Source: Lachnospiraceae bacterium (GTDB lineage Bacteria; Bacillota; Clostridia; Lachnospirales; Lachnospiraceae). Taken from it: 46,626 bases of DNA. Within the stretch, counting starts at the first letter, position 1. Every line of letters begins with the position of its first letter. The DNA is taken from positions 1 to 46,626 of the forward strand of contig JAEENL010000056.1 in assembly GCA_016283775.1 (NCBI GenBank), in the 5' to 3' direction. This document shows, in pieces, positions 25,926 to 34,032 of this stretch. Below the pieces are notes generated by a model. That model had not been told where the DNA came from and did no database searches. It saw only the letters and a program-made list of their open reading frames with translations. The translations under genes were made by a program, and so were the position numbers.

Positions 25926-27389
25926 ATGAAAAAGAGAGTTTTGGCTGTATTGCTCGTTATGGCAATGGTAGCTGCAATGCTTACCGGCTGCGGCGGCGGC
26001 AAAACGAAGATCAACATCGTAAGGGCTTGCTTCAACCTTGAGGCAGGTGCTGACGAGGCTCAGGTCAAGAAGGTTCAGGATGCGATCAACGCATACCTCA
26101 CCGAGAAGGGTTTTGATTTTGAAGTAGCCATCAGAGAGATCGGTTCCGGCGAATACGAAGAGAAGGCCGGCAACGCAGTTGCAAACAAGGAAGTTAACCT
26201 TCTTTGGACAGCATCATGGGAAGGCGGAAAGATCAAGACTTCCGCACTCGTTTCCAACGACATGGTTTATGACATTTCCGAGCTCCTCAAGGATTCCACA
26301 CTCTATAAGTCAATGGATGCAGGTCAGTGGGAAGCTACAAAGTTTGACGGCAAGAACTACTTCGTTCCTGTTTACAAGGACAACGTAGAAGGCTACGATC
26401 TTATGTATCGTAAGGAAGCTCTTGACCAGATCAACTTTGATATCACAAAGGTTGCAAAGCTTCAGGACCTCGAGCCCGCTCTCGAAGCATTCAAGGGCCT
26501 TGGCCTCAAGTATCCTCTTCTCCTTCAGAAGACAGCAATGTTCTACAGATTCTACATCGATCAGTTTGATTTCTTCACAAGTGAGTCAGAGTCAAACTTC
26601 GTAGCTGTTGACCGTGCTTCCGATAAGGTTGTATTCACACTTGATACTCCTCAGTACAAGGAATATGCAAACCTCATCGCTAACTGGAGAGAAAAGGGCT
26701 ACGTTCACGAAGACGAGTACACAAAGGTTGTTACCGATACCACCACACAGTCCAAGGACTGGGGTGTTTCATGGTGGACAGATACACCCAACAACGCAGA
26801 AGCAAACAACAGATACAATCAGGAAGTTGTAGTTAATCCTATCACCAACAGATGGGCACATTCCAACTCCGCTCTCGGTTCCTGCTACTGCGTAACCAAG
26901 AACAGCAACAAGAAGCAGGCTCAGGCTTGCATCGATTTCCTTGGTCTCCTTTTCACAGACACAAAGCTTGCAGATCTTTACACCTACGGTATCGAGGGTG
27001 AGGACTGGAGCAAGGACTCCAACGGCCAGGTTGTTAAGTCCGGCACAAAGTACAATCACTCCATGTGGGAGTCCGTATCTGCTCTTGTTATCACTCCTGA
27101 GCAGGGATCTCCTTCAGATTTCGCAGGCGCTTACAGAAACTTCAACGGAACCGCTAAGACTTCCGGCGCTGCAGGTTTCAGATTCGATCCTTCACCTGTT
27201 GATGCAGAGTATGCAGCATGCAAGGCTCTCTTCGCAGAGTATGGTTTCATCATCGAGTGCGGTGGTGTTGCTGTAGCAGACGTTGACAGCAAGATCGCAG
27301 AGTACAAGAAGCAGCTCATGGATGCAGGTGCTCAGAAGGTTATCGACGAGTTCACCAAGCAGTATGATGAGTGGAAGAAGAATAAGTGA
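25926..27389 (+). CDS. Sugar-binding lipoprotein of ABC transporter
   Basis: This 487-residue lipoprotein has lipobox AAMLTGC (Cys at about 22) and an LplA-like family 1 SBP fold (INIVRACFNLEAGADEAQVK; VNLLWTASWEGGK; YFVPVYKDNVEGYDLMYRKE). AGGAGG precedes the ATG. Codon choice is visibly more biased than in the surrounding genes (Lys nearly always AAG, Ala GCA/GCT, Thr ACA), as expected for an abundant binding protein. Ligand unknown; the nearby CE2-like esterase is on the opposite strand but raises the possibility of an acetylated plant polysaccharide fragment (weak inference). Confidence 0.9.
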   Translation: MKKRVLAVLLVMAMVAAMLTGCGGGKTKINIVRACFNLEAGADEAQVKKVQDAINAYLTEKGFDFEVAIREIGSGEYEEKAGNAVANKEVNLLWTASWEGGKIKTSALVSNDMVYDISELLKDSTLYKSMDAGQWEATKFDGKNYFVPVYKDNVEGYDLMYRKEALDQINFDITKVAKLQDLEPALEAFKGLGLKYPLLLQKTAMFYRFYIDQFDFFTSESESNFVAVDRASDKVVFTLDTPQYKEYANLIANWREKGYVHEDEYTKVVTDTTTQSKDWGVSWWTDTPNNAEANNRYNQEVVVNPITNRWAHSNSALGSCYCVTKNSNKKQAQACIDFLGLLFTDTKLADLYTYGIEGEDWSKDSNGQVVKSGTKYNHSMWESVSALVITPEQGSPSDFAGAYRNFNGTAKTSGAAGFRFDPSPVDAEYAACKALFAEYGFIIECGGVAVADVDSKIAEYKKQLMDAGAQKVIDEFTKQYDEWKKNK

Positions 27390-27413
27390 TCCTCACATGT
27401 AAGTGTGAAAGAT

Positions 27414-27461
27414 AAAAAAAGCTCCGCCCGTTTGAGACATTCAAGCGGGCGGGGTTTTTTT
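27414..27461. terminator. Bidirectional rho-independent terminator
   Basis: A GC-rich stem of about 11 bp (CGCCCG plus TTGA pairing with TCAA plus CGGGCG, within 27423-27453) is flanked by seven A on the left and seven T on the right, so it can end both the binding-protein transcript and the convergent esterase transcript. Confidence 0.92.
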
Positions 27462-27476
27462 GTTTATTGAAGATTG

Positions 27477-28514
27477 TCAGGTTCTTTTGATATAGCTGAT
27501 GAGTTTTTCTGCCACTTTTTTGTGAGTCGCGGCAGACGGATGAAAATCGACCCCGAGGCCGTCCTCATCCTTTTGCATGTCGAGCTTAAGGAAAGCAAGA
27601 TTTTTGTCGGTCGAAGACAGCTTATTTATGCGGCGTTCCTCTTCATCGCAGAGGTCCTGTCCCATCACGCCGAAAACCGCTATTATCCTTGCATTCGGCC
27701 GTTTTTCACGGATGACCTTGATAAAATCCTCAAATGCGTCGCCAAAGGCACGCACACGGTCCTCATGGCCGCGGGTGTAGCTCTGGTCATTTGTCCCGAG
27801 GTTGATCACGACTGTATCCGGGGTGAAGTCTGAGAAGTCATATTCTTCTGGGCTGTCGAGCCCTTCAAACCCGAATCCCGCGACATCGGCATATCTGTAT
27901 ACATCCTGCATCAGCGGGAAAGAAGCGTCGGGCGTGTCGACTTCGGGCGGGATATAGTGGGATATAAGCCCGTTCCCGCTCCATGAAACAAGCGTCGCCT
28001 CGGCTTTGAGCGCTTCGGCGGTGAGCATTGCATAGGCTTTGAGAGGGTTTTCCGTGGAAGTGGAAAAATTGTCGGTGCCGCAGACGCCCTCCACTCCGTA
28101 GCCGCAGGTGATGGAATCGCCTATGAATTCTATTTTTCTTTTTCTGTCAGGAACACGGGTGACCGTGCCGTCACAGGACAAGGATAGCACTGCCGCTTTT
28201 CCGAAGTTTGTCTCGGAAAGGCGCACAAGACGTATACGGACTTTTCGTGGTGTCTCACTGTAAAAGAGGTCGTAGTCAGCCGTTTCCTTGTCCAGCTTTA
28301 TCTTTTTTACAAATACGCCGTCATGAAAAAGCGCCAGATATCCGCAGAGTGCGGGATCTTCCCAAAGGTCTGTGCGGATCCTTGCGGACGCTTTTGTCCC
28401 TTCAAGATCGAACTCCAGTGAAGACCCGGAAAACGTGAGGTACAGCACTCCGTCACGGATCACGTGCCTGCCGCCGGTCTTTATTCTGTCATTTCCAAAA
28501 GTCAGATTTTCCAT
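27477..28514 (-). CDS. SGNH/GDSL acetyl esterase, carbohydrate esterase family 2-like
   Basis: This 345-residue cytoplasmic protein (no signal peptide) has an N-terminal jelly-roll (1-125) and a C-terminal SGNH hydrolase. Motifs: block I IEFIGDSITCGYG with the nucleophile Ser (near residue 131), WSGNG for block II (about 177), NLGTNDQSYTRG for block III (about 237), and DFHPSAATH with the catalytic His (about 325). The jelly-roll plus SGNH order and the GDSITCGYG form are those of CE2, which removes acetyl groups from sugars. Lacking a signal peptide, it would act on imported oligosaccharides. It follows the M13 peptidase gene by only 4 bp. Confidence 0.85.
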   Translation of the reverse strand: MENLTFGNDRIKTGGRHVIRDGVLYLTFSGSSLEFDLEGTKASARIRTDLWEDPALCGYLALFHDGVFVKKIKLDKETADYDLFYSETPRKVRIRLVRLSETNFGKAAVLSLSCDGTVTRVPDRKRKIEFIGDSITCGYGVEGVCGTDNFSTSTENPLKAYAMLTAEALKAEATLVSWSGNGLISHYIPPEVDTPDASFPLMQDVYRYADVAGFGFEGLDSPEEYDFSDFTPDTVVINLGTNDQSYTRGHEDRVRAFGDAFEDFIKVIREKRPNARIIAVFGVMGQDLCDEEERRINKLSSTDKNLAFLKLDMQKDEDGLGVDFHPSAATHKKVAEKLISYIKRT

Positions 28515-28518
28515 GTGT

Positions 28519-30426
28519 TTACCAGATGCTTATGCGCTTTTCGGGCGCGATGTACATTTTGTCCTTATCGGTAACATCAAAGGCTTCATACCACTCGGGG
28601 AAGTTCCTCGGAGCCATATTTGCGCGGAGGACGTTCGGCGAATGGACGTCGTTTGTAAGGCGGAGCCTTATGTATTCTTCCTTTGCTTTCATGCACCATA
28701 CTCTTGCCCAGTTCATGAAAAACTCCTTATAGCTTGAGTTTTCAATGGTGTGCATGATCTCTATCGTAACGCCGAGACCGCCGTTGTCCGCGATGTTTTC
28801 GCTCACGGTGAGCTCGCCGTTTACCTTGCCGCCGTGGAATTCGATCCCGTCAAACTGCTTTATCATGTCACCGGTGAGCTCCTTGAAAGCAGCGAAATCT
28901 TCCTCAAGCCACCAGTTGTTCAGGTTTCCGTTCTCATCAAACTTTGCGCCGTTGTTGTCGAAGGCGTGCGAAATCTCGTGACCTATCACGGCACCGATGC
29001 CGCCGAGGTTTTCGCTCACCGTCTGAGACAGCGAATAGAACGGCTTTTGAAGGATTGCCGCGGGGAAGGTGATATCGTTGCGGTAAGGGCTGTAGCAGGC
29101 GTTTACCATATGACCGGGCATAGGCCATTCCGTGCGGTCCACGGGCTTGTAGAGCTTGTCAAAAAGGTCTTCCTGGTCTATCCTGTCTATTTTTGCGATA
29201 GCGTCGTAATAGGAATCATTTTCGTCAAACACATACTTTGAGTAGATCTCCCTCACAGTATCGGGATAGCCGATCTTTACCTCGATGGTCGAAAGCTTTT
29301 TGATGGCTTTTTCCTTGGTGGGCTCGGCAAGGAAGGTGTTTTTGCGGATCCTGAGCTTGTAGGTGTCGATGATCTTTTGAACGATACACTCAACGTCTTT
29401 CTTGGCTTCTTCTCCGAAGTAGGTCCTTCCGTAGTATACGCCGACAGGCTCGGAAAATACGCCGGATGCTGTCTGGAACGCTTCCTTTTCGATCGTGGGA
29501 TCGGAAGCAATGCCTGAAAGCGCCCTTCCGTATGTCCTTCCGATGGCGTTCATCTCGGGAGACAGGTTTCTGCTCGCGCCGAGAAGTGCCTTTACATAGA
29601 GCCAGTGAGCATAAAGCTTGAAGGTCTCGGCCGAGAAATAGCCGTTCATTTCCTTTATCGCCCTGGGATCGTAAACGATGATCTTTGACGGGATATTATC
29701 GCCGTACAGGTCGGAAAGGAGCTTCTTTAAGTCAAACGGAGCGACAAGAGCCGCAACTTCGTCTGTATCCATAGGATTGTAGTTTTTGTAATACTCAGAC
29801 CACTCCAGCCTGCTCTTTACCTTTTTTGCAACAAGAGCGTCAAAGGCAAGTGTGTCTTCAAGGAAGGTCTTTTGTTCCTCTTCCGTGAGCGGGCAGAACC
29901 TGAGGAGCTTTGCCACCATATCGGAGTAAACTCCGAGAAGCCTTTGACCTGCCTCATGTCCTTCGGCATAATATGTGGTGTCGGGGAGAATGATGTTCGG
30001 GCCGCAGATGATGAACGAATGTTTAGTGGCATCCTTCATATCTGTAGAAACGCCGATCCTTAAAGGGAGCGCGCGGCCTTTCATCAGGAGTTCCGCAGCG
30101 ACCTTGTTTAAGTCATCCACTGTTTCAAGCGCTTTGATCTGTTCAAGGACAGGGAGCACCGGCGCAATCCCCTCGCGGGTCCTTCTTTCCGTGTCCAGCA
30201 CCTTCTTGTAAAGCTCTATGGCATAGTGCATTTCCGGAATATCCGTTTTCTTTTTGCCCTCTGCCAGATCCTTAAAATCTGCCATCATCGTTTCTTCAAC
30301 GTTCTGCGCAAGTGTGGCAAATCCGCCCGTGGTGGGCTTGTCGTCGGGAATGACCGCTGTCTTCAGCCATTCGCCGTTTACGGCTTCATATAAGTCGTCT
30401 TGTATCCTTACTGTTGTTTCACTCAT
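28519..30426 (-). CDS. M13 family zinc metallopeptidase (PepO/neprilysin-like)
   Basis: This cytoplasmic endopeptidase of 635 residues processes short peptides. The zinc site VIGHEISHAFDNNGAKFD (HExxH, near residue 480) and the third ligand motif ENIADNGGL (near residue 540) are intact. FMNWARVW and DVHSPNVLRAN near the C-terminus are also diagnostic of M13. I start it at ATG 30426, which has AAAGGA upstream; the longer reading uses a TTG at 30444 that overlaps this ribosome site. No signal peptide, as in lactococcal PepO. It heads a two-gene transcript with the esterase. Confidence 0.93.
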   Translation of the reverse strand: MSETTVRIQDDLYEAVNGEWLKTAVIPDDKPTTGGFATLAQNVEETMMADFKDLAEGKKKTDIPEMHYAIELYKKVLDTERRTREGIAPVLPVLEQIKALETVDDLNKVAAELLMKGRALPLRIGVSTDMKDATKHSFIICGPNIILPDTTYYAEGHEAGQRLLGVYSDMVAKLLRFCPLTEEEQKTFLEDTLAFDALVAKKVKSRLEWSEYYKNYNPMDTDEVAALVAPFDLKKLLSDLYGDNIPSKIIVYDPRAIKEMNGYFSAETFKLYAHWLYVKALLGASRNLSPEMNAIGRTYGRALSGIASDPTIEKEAFQTASGVFSEPVGVYYGRTYFGEEAKKDVECIVQKIIDTYKLRIRKNTFLAEPTKEKAIKKLSTIEVKIGYPDTVREIYSKYVFDENDSYYDAIAKIDRIDQEDLFDKLYKPVDRTEWPMPGHMVNACYSPYRNDITFPAAILQKPFYSLSQTVSENLGGIGAVIGHEISHAFDNNGAKFDENGNLNNWWLEEDFAAFKELTGDMIKQFDGIEFHGGKVNGELTVSENIADNGGLGVTIEIMHTIENSSYKEFFMNWARVWCMKAKEEYIRLRLTNDVHSPNVLRANMAPRNFPEWYEAFDVTDKDKMYIAPEKRISIW

Positions 30427-30550
30427 AAACCCAATTCCTTTCAAGCATGAATTATTAAGACGTTCTCTATATTACTATATCTGCAAGCCTGTTTTCAATC
30501 CCATTTGCGCAAAAAAATAATAAGCTGTTGTTTTATTAAAGGCTTCTTAG

Positions 30551-30559
30551 TGCTATAAT
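30551..30559 (+). promoter_or_regulatory. Extended -10 promoter of the S66/RNase operon
   Basis: TGC-TATAAT is a consensus extended -10 element. The best upstream hexamer (TTGTTT, 30528-30533) is 20 bp away, so the extended -10 probably does most of the work. The ATG at 30584 follows AGGAGG. Confidence 0.6.
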
Positions 30560-30583
30560 ATCCACATATCACAGGAGGCGTTC

Positions 30584-31612
30584 ATGATATTTCCCACATT
30601 TTTGAAGCCCGGAGGTCTGATCGGTGTCACTGCATGCTCCGACGGAAAGAGTGACGCTGTCGACCAGGCCCGGCTGGACAACGCAAAAAAAGAGTTTCTG
30701 AGCCGCGGTTTTAACGTGACCGAAACTCCGAATACCAGAAAAAGCGAAAAAGGCCGCAGCTCCGAAGCGGTAACACGCGCGCACGAGCTGATCGACCTTG
30801 TTGTAAATCCGGATGTAAAAGCGGTGATGATAGTCTCGGGAGGCGATTATCTCGGGGAAATGCTCCCGTATCTCGACCTCGGGAGGATCACCCGCTATGT
30901 CAAGTGGTATCAGGGCTATTCCGACCCGACGGGGCTCCTTTACTGCATCACCACAAAATGCGACATCGCTACGGTCTATTCGCAAAACTATGCCGAATTT
31001 GGCATGGATCCGTGGCATAAGTCTCTGGAAGACAATCTTTCCATACTCTGCGGGAAAAACGTGGTCCAGGAAAGCTTTGACCGTTATCAGGCAAACTTCG
31101 CTGAACGCATCACAGGGCTTGAAGGCTTTGAAACCGATACTCCGGTAAGATGGTACGGCGCAAGGGGAGAAGACTCTCTTTCTGTGCGAGGCCGTCTGAT
31201 AGGCGGATGCCTGGATGTGCTGCTCGATCTCATCGGCACGCCTTATGAAAACACTCTGGATTTTATAGAAAAATACAAGAACGACGGGATATTGTGGTAT
31301 CTTGAAAGCTTTGCGCTCGATTCGGAGCGCCTCACCATGGCCCTCTGGCATCTTCGCGAGGCCGGATGGTTCAAATATGCAAAGGGCTTTGTTTTCGGAC
31401 GTCCTTGCTTCTTTTCCACAAACACCGACACGGCTTATGAGGAAGCCGTTCTTAACGCACTCGACGAACTTGACGTTCCCATCATCTGCGGGGCCGACAT
31501 AGGTCACAGAAAGCCTTCCTTTACCGTCGTAAACGGCGCCGTGGGCGAGTTTACTCTGGATAATGGCAAGGGAACGTTAAAAATGGAGTTTAGAGAAAGG
31601 CCGACCTTATGA
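30584..31612 (+). CDS. S66 family serine peptidase (LD-carboxypeptidase/MccF-like)
   Basis: This 342-residue cytoplasmic peptidase carries the S66 pattern: GGLIGVTACSDG at the start, VNPDVKAVMIVSGGDYLGEM, then the nucleophile segment WYQGYSDPTGLLY (Ser near residue 112), and GADIGHRKPSF with the catalytic His near residue 310. The family includes murein LD-carboxypeptidases and MccF, which inactivates microcin C-type antibiotics. The GYSD version and the overall length fit the MccF-like branch. Its stop overlaps the start of the RNase gene by 4 bp (ATGA), coupling it to a toxin-inhibitor pair, so an immunity or competition role is plausible, though cell-wall turnover is equally possible. Confidence 0.88.
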   Translation: MIFPTFLKPGGLIGVTACSDGKSDAVDQARLDNAKKEFLSRGFNVTETPNTRKSEKGRSSEAVTRAHELIDLVVNPDVKAVMIVSGGDYLGEMLPYLDLGRITRYVKWYQGYSDPTGLLYCITTKCDIATVYSQNYAEFGMDPWHKSLEDNLSILCGKNVVQESFDRYQANFAERITGLEGFETDTPVRWYGARGEDSLSVRGRLIGGCLDVLLDLIGTPYENTLDFIEKYKNDGILWYLESFALDSERLTMALWHLREAGWFKYAKGFVFGRPCFFSTNTDTAYEEAVLNALDELDVPIICGADIGHRKPSFTVVNGAVGEFTLDNGKGTLKMEFRERPTL

Positions 31613-32271
31613 AGAAACTGATGAAAAAGTGGCTGCTCCCGTTTTTGGGGCTGTTAACCACCATAACCCTGTTTGCGGGCTGTAATTTTAACGATGTCCT
31701 GAATACCATCGATGATGTGATCGATGTGGTGATCACGGATACACCCGCGCCTACAGCGACATTCACACCTGCTCCGACTGCCACTCCGAAGCCAACGGCT
31801 ACTTTGGCGCCTACGGATACGCCAAAGCCAACGGCTACATCTGCGCCGACGGCTACACCAAAACCCACGGCAACATCTGCTCCGACGGCCACACCGACGC
31901 TCACTCCGACGCCGACTCCGGTCATCGACGAGCACGGGACATATACTTCCAAGGATGATGTGGCGCTATACATCCACACCTACGGAAAGCTCCCGGAAAA
32001 CTTCATTTCCAAGGCCGAAGCGGAAAAACTTGGCTGGACGGGCGGTTCGCTTGAAAAATATGCCCCCGGGAAATGCATCGGCGGATCCCGGTTCGGGAAC
32101 TATGAGGATCTGCTACCTACGAAAAAAGGCAGGACCTACACTGAATGCGACATAGACACGCTCGGGCAGAAATCGCGAGGCGCGAAGCGCATCGTTTTCT
32201 CAAACGACGGGCTTATATACTACACTGAGGACCATTACGAATCATTTGAACTTTTGTACGGAGAACCCTGA
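31609..32271 (+). CDS. Barnase-type ribonuclease anchored as a lipoprotein on a Thr/Pro stalk
   Basis: This 220-residue protein has lipobox LFAGC (Cys25), a stalk of TPxPTAT-like repeats (about 45-104) and a barnase-fold RNase domain (110-217). Against barnase the match is clear: YIHTYGKLPENF, ISKAEAEKLGW, APGKCIGG, GRTYTECDID, IYYTEDHYESF. All key residues are present: Lys127 (barnase K27), Glu179 (E73), Arg190 (R83), Arg194 (R87) and His209 (H102). There is one inserted residue between E73 and R83. Barnase is normally secreted free; here the enzyme should be tethered outside the membrane, where it could act on extracellular RNA or on neighbouring cells. The inhibitor gene follows by 2 bp. 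Confidence 0.93.
   Translation: MKKLMKKWLLPFLGLLTTITLFAGCNFNDVLNTIDDVIDVVITDTPAPTATFTPAPTATPKPTATLAPTDTPKPTATSAPTATPKPTATSAPTATPTLTPTPTPVIDEHGTYTSKDDVALYIHTYGKLPENFISKAEAEKLGWTGGSLEKYAPGKCIGGSRFGNYEDLLPTKKGRTYTECDIDTLGQKSRGAKRIVFSNDGLIYYTEDHYESFELLYGEP
31730..31925 (+). repeat. Imprecise tandem repeats encoding the Thr/Pro stalk
   Basis: Degenerate 18- to 36-bp units (cores such as CCAACGGCTACATCTGCGCC) encode PTAT-type repeats. Near-identical units lie side by side, so stalk length may vary between strains. Confidence 0.7.
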
Positions 32272-32273
32272 CC

Positions 32274-32612
32274 ATGAAAAACTTACTGATCTCATCCGAG
32301 ACCATTCACTGCAAAGACGACCTGTTTGAACTGATGAAGAGCGAACTGCCGCTCCCCGAATACTGCGGCAGGAACCTTGACGCATTGCACGATGCGCTGA
32401 GCTACTTAAGGGAGGACGTCCGCGTCACTGTGATAAAGGACGATGCCCTTGTTTCCGCTCTTTCCGAGCACACCACCGAGATTCTTATCCAGATGCTCTC
32501 CGACGTGGAGCGCCAGAACGGGCAGTTTGTCCTTTCAGTGAAAGACAAGACCGAAGCCGGAAAGAACGAAAAAAAGCCCGGATTCTTCGCCAGGCTTTTC
32601 GGAAGAAAATGA
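32274..32612 (+). CDS. Barstar-type ribonuclease inhibitor with basic C-terminal extension
   Basis: This 112-residue cytoplasmic inhibitor protects the cell from barnase-like RNase. LPLPEYCGRNLDALHDAL (residues 25-42) is the barnase-binding helix, with Asp36 and Asp40 matching barstar D35 and D39. DVERQNGQFVLSV matches the barstar C-terminal helix and strand. Ordinary barstar ends at about residue 90; here a further 22 residues (KDKTEAG, then KKPGFFARLFGRK) form a Lys/Arg/Phe-rich tail that could bind membrane. It starts 2 bp after the RNase stop with no separate terminator, so both are made together. Confidence 0.92.
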   Translation: MKNLLISSETIHCKDDLFELMKSELPLPEYCGRNLDALHDALSYLREDVRVTVIKDDALVSALSEHTTEILIQMLSDVERQNGQFVLSVKDKTEAGKNEKKPGFFARLFGRK

Positions 32613-32651
32613 AAGCGCTGAAGTATTATTCTTTATCCAAATATCACAAAA

Positions 32652-32680
32652 GCCGGAGCATTTTCGCTCCGGCCTTGTTT
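32652..32680. terminator. Terminator between barstar and the convergent ABC operon
   Basis: GCCGGAGC (32652-32659) pairs with GCTCCGGC (32666-32673) around a 6-nt loop, followed on the plus strand by CTTGTTTTTTT and on the minus strand by a shorter T run. It probably ends both convergent transcripts. Confidence 0.88.
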
Positions 32681-32682
32681 TT

Positions 32683-34023
32683 TTATGCGTTTGCTTTCAT
32701 CGCTTCGATAGCGGATATCTTGGTCGCACGGCGTGCGGGGAGATAGCCGGACAGGACACCCACGGCGATGCCGAGGGCGGATGCCACGATGGGAAGCCAC
32801 CAGGGGATGATGGAGAATTTTGCTTCTCCGACATCGTAAACGCCGCTGCCTTGCATGAGCGCGGCAAAGATGGGGCCTCCGTATTTGTTTATGGCCATTG
32901 AAGCCAGGAAGCTCAAGGCTACGCCTATGATGCTTCCGATGAGGCCGATCATTGCAGCCTCAAACAGGAACAGTTTTCTCACATCTTTGACCATGCAGCC
33001 GAGTACCTTCATGATACCGATCTCTCTGGTTCTTTCGTAGATGGACATGACCATGGTGTTTGCGATGTTGATCGCGGAGACGAACATGGCGACTCCTCCG
33101 ATGCAACCAAGCACCAGCTGGAGCATATTGGACGTTTTTTGCAATGGCTCCAGATACTGCATGTCACTGTACGTCTGATAACCCAGTTCCTTTATGGCGT
33201 CCTGGACAGCCGTGACATTCTTGATGTTGTCCACGTTTACGTAGACGATGGAATATCTTTCGATCGCGGCAAGGGCTTTTTTTCTGTCCTCCACGGTCAG
33301 GGTAGCGGCATATTTCCTGTAGATCTCCTTGAAATAGTCGATATCCATGTAGCAATAATAATTGTGCTCCCAGTTTTCGGTCTCTCCCATTGCGGCATAA
33401 TCCTTTATCTGGAGGACAAACTCTTTCTTTCTGGGATTTCTGTTGTAGTTGTATGCGGGGAAGGTCAGTTCGACCTTGTCGACCGCCGGATCTATCTCTT
33501 TTGTCTCATATTTCCTTCCGTTGCTGTAATAAAAGTTGTTGTGCAGCATTTCGTAGGAAAATACAAAGTTTTTGTTGTTTTCGGCGCTGGGGTAGCTTCC
33601 GCCGGTGAGTTCGGGGAATCCGAACTCGGAAAAGGCATCTTTTCCTATCGCGCGTACCTGCGCCCATGAGGTGTATTTTCCGCTCTTAAGGGTAACCTGT
33701 GTCTCGATCATGGGAGCGATCGCCTTGATGTGCTCTATGCCTCTCAGCATGTTGACCAGATTGTCGTCGAGCACCTGGTCCTTTGAGCCTATCCACTCTC
33801 CTTTGTCATCGATGATCGCGCCGTACTGCTCGATGCGGATGATGGTCATCTCTCCGTTCTGCATGTACTGCTTCTCAAAACTCTCGCTCATTCCGAGGCC
33901 GATGGAGACCATGGCGACTATGGAGATCGTTCCGATGACGACGCCGAGTACCGTAAGCGCGGTTCGTGCCTTTCGACGGGACAGGTTTCTGAGTCCCATC
34001 TTTATCAGATCTATGATTTTCAT
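32683..34023 (-). CDS. MacB/FtsX-type ABC transporter permease
   Basis: This 446-residue permease has the MacB layout: a conserved cytoplasmic start MKIIDLIKMGLRNLSRRKAR, a first transmembrane helix (about 17-40), a large extracellular MacB_PCD domain (about 45-300), and three C-terminal FtsX helices (about 305-330, 355-385 and 405-430). The coupling segment ERTREIGIMKVLGCM is present. It works with the ATPase at 36203-36964 and the CARDB-like protein between them. Such systems use ATP to drive conformational change across the membrane, exporting lipoproteins, peptides or antibiotics; the substrate is unknown. It is last in the operon, 9 bp after the middle gene. Confidence 0.92.
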   Translation of the reverse strand: MKIIDLIKMGLRNLSRRKARTALTVLGVVIGTISIVAMVSIGLGMSESFEKQYMQNGEMTIIRIEQYGAIIDDKGEWIGSKDQVLDDNLVNMLRGIEHIKAIAPMIETQVTLKSGKYTSWAQVRAIGKDAFSEFGFPELTGGSYPSAENNKNFVFSYEMLHNNFYYSNGRKYETKEIDPAVDKVELTFPAYNYNRNPRKKEFVLQIKDYAAMGETENWEHNYYCYMDIDYFKEIYRKYAATLTVEDRKKALAAIERYSIVYVNVDNIKNVTAVQDAIKELGYQTYSDMQYLEPLQKTSNMLQLVLGCIGGVAMFVSAINIANTMVMSIYERTREIGIMKVLGCMVKDVRKLFLFEAAMIGLIGSIIGVALSFLASMAINKYGGPIFAALMQGSGVYDVGEAKFSIIPWWLPIVASALGIAVGVLSGYLPARRATKISAIEAMKANA

Positions 34024-34032
34024 GCGTTCTCC

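Noticed and set aside
30569-31507. 312-residue open frame on the minus strand
   Set aside because: It is antisense to the S66 peptidase, whose motifs are all intact on the plus strand.
31730-31925. Possible CRISPR-like array
   Set aside because: Repeats are short, degenerate, in frame and coding, with no unique spacers or cas genes.
31590-31979. Val/Gly/Ala repeat-rich open frame on the minus strand
   Set aside because: It mirrors the Thr/Pro stalk repeats of the RNase lipoprotein; low-complexity antisense artefact.
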